Shown one piece after another: positions 54,501 through 64,000 of a stretch of DNA of 64,000 nucleotides (position 1 is its first letter; each line of letters begins with the position of its first letter). This stretch comes from Rhopalosiphum padi (Eukaryota > Arthropoda > Insecta > Hemiptera > Aphididae). The position numbers and the translations under genes are program-made. The notes under the pieces were generated by a model. The model had not been told where the DNA came from and ran no database searches. It worked only from the letters and a program-made list of their open reading frames with translations. The stretch is taken from positions 53,346,748-53,410,747 of the forward strand of contig NC_083599.1 in NCBI RefSeq assembly GCF_020882245.1. The letters run 5' to 3'.

Positions 54501-55213
54501 TGGATATAATATGATCATACTTGATGAATCATTCTACAACATCGCAGTGTAATTCTTAATTTCTCTGATCAATCATAATATTTGACTAGCTAATGAAATA
54601 CTACAATTATTGATAATCAATTCTAGTAAGAAAGCTACAAATCATAAAACAAGATCGAATTAATTGTGTTACTAACAAACTGTTGTCTACGGATATAATA
54701 TTATAGTATGACGGAATATTGATCTGCACCTATAAATACACACAATACCTAATAATATGAAAAAAAAATTATGTTTAATCAAATATATTTTTAAAAGTCC
54801 ACGCTCGACGTCGGTGTTAATTAAGTAAATTAACTTTCTACTGCTATTGCTATTACTAAAATGTCGTAGTAATTTATTACGAGTGTACAAAAATGCAAAT
54901 ATCCAATTTCGTAAAATAACCCGTTCGCCGACTGAGCGCACGACGACGAATTATTATTGACACCCCGCTGGGCGTGCTTCACATAATAATATTATTAATA
55001 TAACGCTGCGTTCACCTATATTATGGTAATAATATAAACAGTATACTTGACGGATTATATACCCTCTTTTTGTATCGCGACGCGCGTGTCGGATGGATGA
55101 AAAATATAAATTGAAAAAAAATAATTGCGGAAGCCCTACATAATATATATATATGATACAATATATGAGGCGGAACACATACGTTTATTGCATATTATAT
55201 TGTTATAACTTAC
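51545..55213. other. Presumed CaMKI intron downstream of the exon
   Basis: No further kinase exon found. A moderately G+C-richer patch at 52724-52860 is open on the plus strand (KGGDRGLTFRLHLL) and has stops on the other, perhaps a repeat fragment. The patch at 54890-55110 has CpG steps but no coding signal. Confidence 0.5.
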
Positions 55214-55348
55214 CTTCTCAATACTTTGATTTCGTTGTCCAGAGAGTCCTCTTTGCCCTTCAACGCTTTTTTGTCGATGATCTTTACGGCATACATTTCG
55301 TTTGGACGTTCCTTGCTCACAGCCAATCGGACTTCAGAAAAAGCACCC
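55214..55348 (-). CDS. CaMKI: Internal exon of calcium/calmodulin-dependent protein kinase I (kinase domain N-lobe)
   Basis: On the minus strand an acceptor (gttaacag) precedes a 135-nt open exon that ends at a consensus donor (AGAAG|gtaagt). It encodes 45 codons' worth of sequence with GAFSEVRLA (end of the glycine-rich loop), YAVKIIDKKALKGKE (the VKII lysine anchors ATP phosphates) and a stretch ending NEIKVLR (helix C with its conserved glutamate). This order and wording match insect CaMKI, a cytosolic Ser/Thr kinase switched on by Ca2+/calmodulin. The exon starts with the last base of a split codon (AC|G would give the T of the family's LLGTGAF) and ends two bases into an R/K codon, so both introns are phase 2. 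The N-terminal exon, the HRD and DFG motifs and the calmodulin-binding tail were not found here, so the gene is partial in this window. The sense frame is intact and I see no sign of decay. Confidence 0.92.
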
Positions 55349-55774
55349 CTGTTAACATAAAACTCGTGTCATGTAATTTCAAACAATATAAATTATAAGT
55401 ATAATAAACAATAAGGCTGAAATGACACTTAAATATATTTTAAGCAACCGATTTGTATATATCAACTATAGATTTTATCATCCCCGTGCATTCCCACGCA
55501 CAGTTTTTGCCACTCATTTGGACCGATCGGAATGATCGTATATTTGACGTCATCACTTTGAAGAGGCATATACACCACCCAATTTTAGTGAAACGCATGT
55601 GAAAGTGTCCTAGGTTTTACCGACCTCGGTAGGTTTTGCCGGTATTCGTCTTTTACCGTAACATTTATATACATTTATATACATTGTATATATATATACA
55701 ATATAACAAATTAAGCTTATATAGAATATATTTTATGCCTAAGTTAAAATAGGTGTGTGTTTTATTTTCAAAAT

Positions 55775-55945
55775 GAATAATAGTGAGCCGAGCGGTGCTA
55801 AGGTCACACAGCTGATTATGATGCACGTAATCACCGGGTTCAAACATGGCATATTGCAAAAAATACTTCTTCATAGTCTCTCCCCCGACTTCTTCTTGCG
55901 TGATAGACAAGCTCTCTACCCTTCCCAAGTGAAAATACATTGATA
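55775..55945 (+). mobile_element. tRNA-derived SINE-like element in the CaMKI intron
   Basis: An A-box-like run (GTGAGCCGAGCGGTGCTAAG, 55783-55802), close to tRNA-Leu/Ser heads (GGCCGAGCGGT), is followed about 40 bases later by a B-box-like GGGTTCAAACA (55836-55846), the layout of an internal Pol III promoter. The sequence does not fold into a credible tRNA and continues into a non-tRNA body to about 55945. It lies 430 bp upstream of the CaMKI exon, in antisense orientation. Overlapping ORFs on both strands are a by-product of its higher G+C. Boundaries are approximate. Confidence 0.5.
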
Positions 55946-58900
55946 AAAGTCCTATAAAGCTGTCTCAGTGAACTAATATGAAGAAAAAAAATCTGAATAA
56001 TATAATATGTACATTTTGGTTATTAAAAAAAATAGTCATTCTAAATTATCACTACTACAATATATTATTTAAAAATCTATAGGAAATCATTTTTTTTATT
56101 TTAAGACAAAATTTGCATTTATTTAATATTTTTTTGGTAAAAACACGTCGCTCTTCAATTTTACACAAACAACTATGATCAGTAGCGTAGCTAGAATTTT
56201 GTTTTAGTGGCGGTTAATTATTTGTACACTGAGGACAGTTAATCAGGATCCTTCATAAGTTTGGTACTCTAATATAACAGTATAAACCAATTTTAGACTT
56301 ATGCGACATCGCGCAAATTACTTTTTCAATGCACCTTACTTAATATAAGTATATAAAGGTGAAATGAGTAATATGTAATACGTATACATACTGAAAATAA
56401 AACGCATTATACATTTTATCGTATAATGTAAAAATGGCAAACAATAACAGTAAATAAGAGTAAACTAATTTTTTTTTTTTTGTAATTACTATTTTAAATT
56501 GTCAAACACGACCTACGCATTAGTGTAGTACTTATTGTAAAAAAAAAAAAAAATAATGAATGGATCATACAAATTTTATAATTGTAATAATAAAAATGAT
56601 ATTGAGGGTATCTCCCATAAAAAAAAAACCATAAAAATCGCTGATTATAGAATCACCCGAAACCACAGTAGCTTTATTCGATATGTTCTATGTGTGTTGC
56701 TTATTCATTTGATTTACATATATAAATTATTGTATCAAATTAATTTAATCTAGTTTATTTTATTTTTTTTAATATCTATTTATTTCGAACACCTCATCTT
56801 TTGTACACAAAACATTTCTAATAAAGTAATAACACATGATCTTCGGACGGGTCGTACTCAAACTGGTAACCCCCACACGTAATATTATAGTAAAATCCGT
56901 TTGGTTAAAGATTTTTAACTGAAATGTTTGAATTTTAAAACAGCTAGAACTTCGAATTTAGATATATACATGATAAAATTAAAACAAGAACGATTGTTTC
57001 GTGGTAAACGTTTCAATGGCTGTAAAATTAATGTCATATTGTATTATTATTCGATTAGCTTATACAAAACCTATATTGAGATTAAAATAATATGATATTA
57101 ATATGTATTTCATACATGGATAATCCACTTATGACTAATGACATAACTAAACTCTCTTTTATTGAAAGTTGTACAAATTGTATTTAACTTCCAACAATCT
57201 CATTTTTAAAATTCATAAAAATATAATTAAATTAGTTGTTTACCAATTACTATTATACTTATTAACAAATCACTACTAAAATTAAAGTAAATATTAATAA
57301 TTCGTAACTAAAAATATTATAAAATTAAAATAGGCTATATTGTAAGATAGGTTATTTTGGGTTAGGTTTAGTTTCCAAAAAATTTTTTAAATATTTTTGG
57401 ATCAATGAAGGTATTATAAAAGTATTCCAAAAATAAATAAATAGTTTTCGAATACTGAATGCGTTTAAACAAAATAAAAGATATTGGCGGTGATCATTCT
57501 CTTTTCGAATTAGGTCTAAATACATATTTTATAGTAAGACTGAACTTTTAATCAAGCTCCCCCCTCCCCCCGAAATTTCAGACGAAAATAATTAATTAAA
57601 TTGAAAATACAATTTTATATACGTGATGCCGTGAAAACCCACTACCTAACTTATGGAAATAAAGGACAAAGTTGCTCATTTTTTGCACAAATCTTTATGT
57701 AGTTTTTCTTTTATAATACTGTAAGTATAATGGATAACATTCTTGTAATAAACACACTCTATCTCCAAACTTCTTCAAACGGAAAATTTAGATTTAATAA
57801 CAGCTATGGAATTAGTTGAATTAACTGTGCAAAAACTACAAAGTATAAGAAATTAAGAAATATTCACTGAGATTTTCCATCGAGCTAGTAAAATTTGAGA
57901 AAAAGTAGGCGTATTTCCGACTACACCAAGAGTAGTGGGTACCTACTCAAAGACACCTTTCAAACTGTGAAATACTCAATAATAATGACTACATTTCTTA
58001 TTTTTGGCAATCAATTTTTTCTACATAATATTTAGATAATTAAGACACAATGCATACTGACGACGATGCCTATATTGTTGACCATTTTGAATAGTCGGTG
58101 TTTTTGTTGACGTTTACACGATATTCATGTAGAAACTAATTAATATCAATTAACGTGTTTTGCGTAGAATTAAAACATAAGTTTATACAATCCCGTGATA
58201 TACAAGATATTCAAAATGATTCATCCAATTTCAAATGATTATAATAATATGTATGTATTTATTTTATTAAGTTTAGAGTAGGTAATATAATATTATTATG
58301 ATGCATTAAATAAAAGAATGTATATAAAGAAATTATATATTCATTTAAAATGGCGCCAATAATATTAATATTATAATTATATATTGCTTCTCTTTGTCAT
58401 ATTATGATTAACTTCATCTGTAGTCAAAAATCAAATACATTCCATGCATATCCGTCAGGTGTAAGGTACAGACATGGTATCTTGAACATATTTCCAAACC
58501 TATATGTTTACTTGCATAGGTATGTATATAGTATACGGTCTTTGAAAGTTTCTATTTTGCAGTTTATATAGCTCCGATGGCTGAAATTGAATAGGTAGCA
58601 AATTTTTACTTCACACTGTGAGCGAGTATACTATAAATGTTAGATACCGATCAGTTGATTGTCCAGCATTTTCACCTAATATTATATTATCTACCTATAA
58701 ATGAAATGAATTAAATCGTTCTAGAAATGGATCTGTCCAAGATACACAACGCTCGTTGAATGTATTATATATATATATACATATATAGGTAACCACTAAC
58801 ATCTGCGATAGACATATTATATTATGTTTTTGTAATAATCTATACAATTAATCTAATAGTACGCACATGGACAATTATTCTCCCGAATACTGACAGCGCC

Positions 58901-59089
58901 GCAAATAATAATAATATCACTAGATATATCATAACTTCGCATATTCGCAAACTATATTTTTGAAGCAGTTTAGAATAAAATCAAGTTTGTACATAAGGTT
59001 CACGTAGCCATTCGTTATTATCGCGTTAATATAATAATAATAATAATGCAATGATACTTAGGTATACATACTACGCTGTAGATTAGTTA
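55946..59089. other. Presumed CaMKI intron upstream of the exon
   Basis: No exon ending in LLG-A before a donor was found. It contains the transposon-end candidate at 56180 and a C-rich run at about 57561-57576. Confidence 0.5.
56180..56215 (+). mobile_element. Possible transposon end of the CAGTGGCGTAGC type
   Basis: CAGTAGCGTAGCTAGAATTT followed by TTTTAGTGGCGG resembles the CAGTGGCGTAGCCAG termini common in insect DNA transposons. Shorter related strings occur at 51142 and 52212. No inverted partner was seen. Confidence 0.35.
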
Positions 59090-59338
59090 CACGAAAAATG
59101 AAAAACGAAAGACCGACGAGATATTATTTTGCCTTGTTTAATACCCGGCAGGGCGTTAAGTCATATATAAATTGTATATATCTATGTTCGAAAGTAAAAA
59201 TAAAAGTTTCTAACTAAATTTTGATGTTCTTGTACACTTTTTCGTCGGCGTTGTTTTTGTTTTTTAGTTTTTAGTTTTTTTTTAACTTCAAATAAAGTCT
59301 TTTTGTCGTTATATCTAAACCTTTGCTACCAACCTATA

Positions 59339-59491
59339 TTAAATTATATTACACCCCGAGGTATAACCCCTAGCGTGTATTTGCGAAACTTTTCGTTCAT
59401 ATTGTTTATTTATTTTTATTTTACGGCCGTTCACGATAAAATCGACCGACGGATGCCGAAGTTTTATAACGTAAGTAGCTAATTTCGACAT
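59339..59491 (-). CDS. Candidate short ORF or coding exon in a CpG-rich block
   Basis: An ATG in a fair context (aatacaATGtcg) opens 50 codons starting MSKLATYVIKLRHPSVDF and ending GYTSGCNII before TAA. The peptide is less biased to Lys/Ile/Phe than most random ORFs here. It matches no family I know. It lies on the CaMKI strand, upstream of the CaMKI exon, but it lacks the GKK-type start and the LLGT end expected of CaMKI exon 1. A good donor on the opposite strand (59471) overlaps it, so at most one of the two readings is likely real. Confidence 0.15.
   Translation of the reverse strand: MSKLATYVIKLRHPSVDFIVNGRKIKINKQYERKVSQIHARGYTSGCNII
59453..59470 (+). CDS. Possible 5' coding exon end before a consensus donor
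   Basis: On the plus strand a CpG-rich stretch ends in an ATG followed by five sense codons (MPKFYN) directly before a perfect donor (AAC|gtaagt). This is the layout of a first coding exon with a short start, downstream of a possible promoter block (59.09-59.45 kb). No following exon was recognised. It conflicts with the minus-strand reading of the same bases. Confidence 0.15.
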
Positions 59492-59540
59492 TGTATTGTT
59501 ATCATCTTCTACGGACAACACGAAACATGAAATTGATGAT

Positions 59541-62500
59541 ATTATCTAGCCGTACCTATAGGTAAGATGTTGATGTAACGTTATTAGGAATGTAATTTAT
59601 TATAGGTATTGTGTACGGTCTGTTTATCTTGTGAATTTCGTTATCACTATAGAGTTAATTAAATAGTTATACAAATAATATCACAATAACAGTTATATCC
59701 GTTTTGGAACAACCGTTCTTGACAAATCGAGCAATGCATATTATGCTTTCAAATATGCTGACAATTATTATTTAAATGTACATATTAGCCTTAGTGTTTA
59801 CCTATACGATATAATATTATATGAGAACATCTGTCAGAAATTCGTAACTTTCTGTTTGCTCGGGTTTATACATTCCACATAGCTTGTAGGTATAAAATAA
59901 ACATCGGTACACGTGCATATTCTATTATATTAATATGTTGTCAAGATAATACATTTTGACGCTTTTGGTTCAAATAGCAATGGCACTAAAACTTTAAAGT
60001 TAAGTAAAACTAGATATACCGTATGTAATTTTCCATGTAAATAAAATAAAAACACTGTTGAAATTAAAATGTTTGTTCAAAATAAAATTCTGTCAAAATA
60101 TCACTTTAGTAGATCATTTATAGTTATAGTTCAAACTATTTTTTAGACCCTGAGATGAGCGACGAATGTATTGATTTTATTTTTATTTTCAACTTCAATA
60201 TTATTTTTCATGACAAAAAAGTAAATCTAGTAGATAATTTTGGGGAGATAAAAAATCAAAAAACCAGTTATCGATACGATGGAATTTATTTTATTTTATT
60301 GTAATTCATAAACAAATTACCATGAACAATTGAAATGTTCACTAAATTAATAGTCTCCATAAACAGTATATTGTAACTCTTTTTGAAATTTATAGACATT
60401 TGAAATATTGGATAAAAAAATTTTGCTTGTTTAATAAGCTAGAAAATTGAATAAGATAAGACACATAGGTGCGATTTTTTTCATAGACATTTGAAATTAA
60501 AATTTGGAAAAATATTAGACGTATAAAGAATATCACTTATAATTATTTATTTATAATTCACATTTTTAATACATTTAGATTCATTTAAATTTATTGATTT
60601 TTTTATACCAGCATACCACTAACCTATTCATATCATTCTACGGTAAGGCCGAATTGACTTAAAAGTTAAAAATAATAAATTTAATAAATTAAATAAATTA
60701 TTATTAATATAATAAATGTTATGTTTTTGATAAAAATTAAATCAACTTATATCGTCCTCATAAAATGACTTAAATGGAATATAAAAAAAAACAAAATATA
60801 AATTATATTCAATAATAATATACTTATAGAATAGGTTGACAAGTCGTCTTCGTTCACAATCGTTTTTCATATATAATTATTTATCATTGAATTAAAATTT
60901 AACACGTTTATTACACTTATTTACATAATGACGAGGTACACTCTCGAAACCTGTAACTTAACAACAAAGCGGTTACCTATTCTTCCTTTTTTTTTATTTT
61001 ACTTTCTATTTGCAGTTAATTTGTAAAACAATATTATAGTTTATACGAATATTAGGTATGCAAATTGTCAATACAATTGTTATTTATATAAAGTATTATG
61101 GAATATAATGTATTATATTAGTTACACAAACAGTAATAATTATTCGGAGTGGAAAAAGAGGTCTTAAAATGACAAATTAAATTTCATACTTTGTTATTAT
61201 ATTGTATTTTCCTATCTAATCCTGTGTACACGTTATACACGAACAGAGAAGCACTGCAGAACCTATTTCGGGTTTAAGCTCGTACGAAATAAACACAATT
61301 TAATAATTAAGACGCGTAGGTACCAAGTATCCGGTACTTATTGAACTGGCGCACGGATATGCAAGTAAACAGTTATTGTGTAAATATTTATAAACAGATT
61401 AATAATTCTAAATATATAATATTGTTATTTGTCAGTATAATATAGTCGATTAGGTTAAACATTTATTATGTCGAAATCGAAATTATTAGTGCTTCTCTGT
61501 AACTCTTGTTTATCTATAAAATTTCCTCTCGACAAACACTACATGCAACGGTAAACGATTAACAGAAGTACTTGTATAATGAATTGATGAATGATAATGT
61601 GCGATCATTGTAACCTATCAATGGGCATTTGCTCAAATAAAACAACTATATATTTTGTACCATGCCATAATATTATAACGTTACTTTTTATATTAGAAAT
61701 CCAATACAAGCTGGTCTTTTGCTCAAGGAGTAATCGAGAATTTCTTTTTTTTTATACAATTCACTCCTGTAACCAATCAATTTTCAAGAATACCCTACTA
61801 GACCAGAGTGATAACTTTATTGTACTCACCTAAAGGCTAGATAATCGCTCCATTGATACCATACGACCACATACAAATAACTTGACCGCTTAGTACGCGA
61901 AATAGCGGTATAGAATTATTAAATTCAAATCATTACATAGGTATTATAACTTTTTCATTGTAAAATAAAAATTAACTAAATACAACTTTTAATAATAATT
62001 TGTATGTTGTAACACAATTATTTACCAAAAAAAAACAAATATTTAGGAATAATTGTCGACATACGCCTTACCTGATCCATACATCCTAGATGTAGGTAAA
62101 CGAAAAACCAAATAATTGACATAAACGCTTGCTTCATAATCAGCTTAACGCACCGTGTAAATAAGACTAAATATTTACAGGCTTTTTATTGCCAAGCCTA
62201 AATAGTATATAGAACCGAAGTATTGGGTTTTACCCAAAATCTAATTTAAAATTAAACCAAACATTTTAACCACAAACAAAAATATGTAATAATTAACAAG
62301 CCAATACTATACATAATACATTCCGACCACTAAAATAATACACAAACTGTAGACGATATGCCTACCCGTGTATATGGTCGTTATAGTCGCTATCACTCCT
62401 CACTCTTAAATCAGTTTATATATGCCTATGTTAGCTGTAAAAAACTATGTCTGAAAATCTTCCTTGTAATTGGAATAAAATAAAGTAGTTTTGTGACTTA

Positions 62501-64000
62501 TAAAAATACAATTATACTTATGAAGGTGTCACTAATAAGTAAATTCTTTACAATATATTATATCTAAATTATTAACAACAGAAAAATTATGATAATACAT
62601 AATAAAAAATTGCGTATATAATGCAGTTATGCTATTACAACTTGTATACATTATAAAAGTTAAATCTGCTCACGGAAATATTGTATCTATCTGATATTTT
62701 CAATTAGTACAAATCCGAAAAGGTCTGCTTTTATAACTTCAGTGCCTATACCTACCTATCTACTTTTATATCCATAAAAGCTAAAACCCTTTAGGACTTT
62801 AAGCCGATTTGAGGTATTCAATTTTAGCCAAAATCTCTATACATTAATATACACGACTGCCGATCGGTCAGCCATAGGTATAAAAATTATATACTACAAC
62901 ATTCACAGTGGTATTGTATTATTATCTTCGATAATTAAATTGATGATAATATAGCACAGTCTTAACGTGATTATATAGATTAAAAAGAAGAAAATATAAC
63001 GATTTTATAATTTAAAAAGATTTAAAAGGTTTAATAATTTATATTACATGATGTACAAATTATGTTTTTCTTGATGAGTCAATTAAAATTAAAATAGTTC
63101 AAGCGCATTGAAATTGTATAGTTTAATTTTATCAAATAAAAGTATTTGTGATATTTTGAAAATTACTTTAAACAATATTATAATTAATTATCGTTTACTA
63201 ATTCGATTTTGAAAAAAAAAATGATTTTGAAAAATCAGCAACAACAGATGTGATTTATTGTAATTTTCATCTACTTATATAATTAATAAAACATATTATA
63301 TACTAATGATTACTTCAAGCATATTATAATTTTGTATCATCATAATTTTTAAGTTTTTACTTTTTGAATAAGAACATACATTTTTAATTTAATATTCCAA
63401 AGTACAATATTTTTCTGCGTGTTTCTATAGAATATAAAAATGAATTTCGATAATTAATTAGTATTTATAGTTTAGATTATCAGAGTAGTGTCATAAGAAT
63501 ACTCCGGAATGTTTGACCACTACTCCATTCATATAAACTTTAAATAATTATAGGTGATTAACTTTTCGTTTGAGATGCAATTCATATATATATATATATA
63601 TAAGTATTTCAAAGCAGAATATGTTTCAGAATATTAAATTAATAATATAATATTATGTTGTCATCAAAAAATAAAAAAATAAATAGAGCGATGGAAAATC
63701 TGTTGTTTTTCAATGACATAAAACTATTTAAAAATAATAAGTGAAAGATACTTAAATGGATCAACTTGTGTATAGTTTTTTTTTTTTTAATATTTCTAGC
63801 GTGTCTCAACTATAACCTTTTCACCGACGACAGTTCGTCTGTTTTAAAATATTTATGATTTCACGTGTATAACAATATGCACTTGCGTCTTATCGATCCA
63901 TCGTAACGTAATATCAATGATATCGAAGGACGCTTTTTGAAGTTATAAATATTGTTGAATAATAGAAATCGACATTCTACGCCTTTGTGTTTCTGTTGTA
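59541..64000. other. Presumed CaMKI intron or upstream sequence
   Basis: No convincing exon. A minus-strand donor-like site (CTTTAG|gtgagt near 61828) follows a short open stretch (VWYQWSDYLAF), and an ATG with a donor (ATGTATGGATCAG|gtaagg near 62070) would make a tiny exon. Neither has supporting context. Confidence 0.45.

Larger units (their letters stand above)
59090..59540. promoter_or_regulatory. CpG-enriched block containing competing candidate first exons
   Basis: Local CpG clusters (gaaagaccgacgag, cccggcagggcg, ttcgtcggcg and cgaccgacgg) surround a plus-strand donor at 59471 and a minus-strand ATG at 59491. It lies upstream of the CaMKI exon on that gene's strand, so it could be an internal CaMKI promoter. 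No TATA/initiator pair is convincing. Confidence 0.2.

Noticed and set aside
55665..55940. Minus-strand ORF (starts MYFHLGRVESLSITQEE) upstream of the CaMKI exon
   Set aside because: It overlaps the antisense of a tRNA-derived element with A and B boxes, does not match the CaMKI N-terminus, and has no donor.
57555..57580. C-rich run as the right end of the 56180 transposon-end candidate
   Set aside because: No TAGCTACGCCACTG-type end follows it, so the two cannot be paired.
61800..61900. Possible CaMKI upstream exon before gtgagt
   Set aside because: The peptide (VWYQWSDYLAF) does not match the family, and no acceptor was found.

Overview
The window is A+T-rich eukaryotic DNA (roughly three quarters A+T by eye) with almost no coding sequence. 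It has long poly-A/T runs, TA and TAA microsatellites, spliceosomal splice sites and decayed DNA transposons, and no operons, ribosome binding sites or other bacterial gene structure. The best guess for the source is an aphid (Hemiptera). This rests on the composition, on the recurrent palindrome GTAGGTACCTAC, on an insect-type CaMKI exon, and on a transposase tail of a kind I associate with aphid genomes. The organism call is an inference.

The one secure host-gene feature is an internal exon of calcium/calmodulin-dependent protein kinase I (CaMKI) on the minus strand at 55214-55348. It has consensus splice sites and encodes the glycine-rich loop and the ATP-anchoring VKII lysine of the kinase domain. 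I could not find the neighbouring kinase exons. The start of the gene probably lies beyond 64000. The rest of the kinase domain is either in exons I missed or beyond position 1, so much of the window may be intron. A possible minus-strand last exon lies at 31751-31823, but nothing ties it to CaMKI. Weaker candidate exons are at 5175-5231 (+), 37373-37720 (+, two exons) and 59339-59491 (-) / 59453-59470 (+).

Mobile DNA explains most of the recognisable non-host structure: hAT-like and pogo/Tigger-like termini at 9.07-9.44 kb; a Ty3-type integrase relic at 26.9 kb; a complete 158-bp hAT-type MITE at 36948-37105 with an 8-bp target duplication; an 866-bp foldback element at 42354-43219 whose long inverted repeats each carry the 3' coding end of a transposase with a cysteine-rich tail; a decayed inverted-repeat element at about 46845-47295; and a tRNA-derived SINE-like sequence at about 55775-55945, in the CaMKI intron upstream of the exon.

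Several short G+C- and CpG-rich blocks (about 5.93-6.31, 8.22-9.33, 11.19-11.40, 19.33-19.56, 33.17-33.72, 35.16-36.18, 50.03-50.36, 51.13-51.49 and 59.09-59.54 kb) stand out from the background. They may be promoters, 5' untranslated exons or old insertions. Stop codons are A+T-rich, so such blocks are open in several frames by chance, and I have discounted ORFs found only there. I found no CRISPR array, rRNA gene, intact tRNA gene or multi-gene system.
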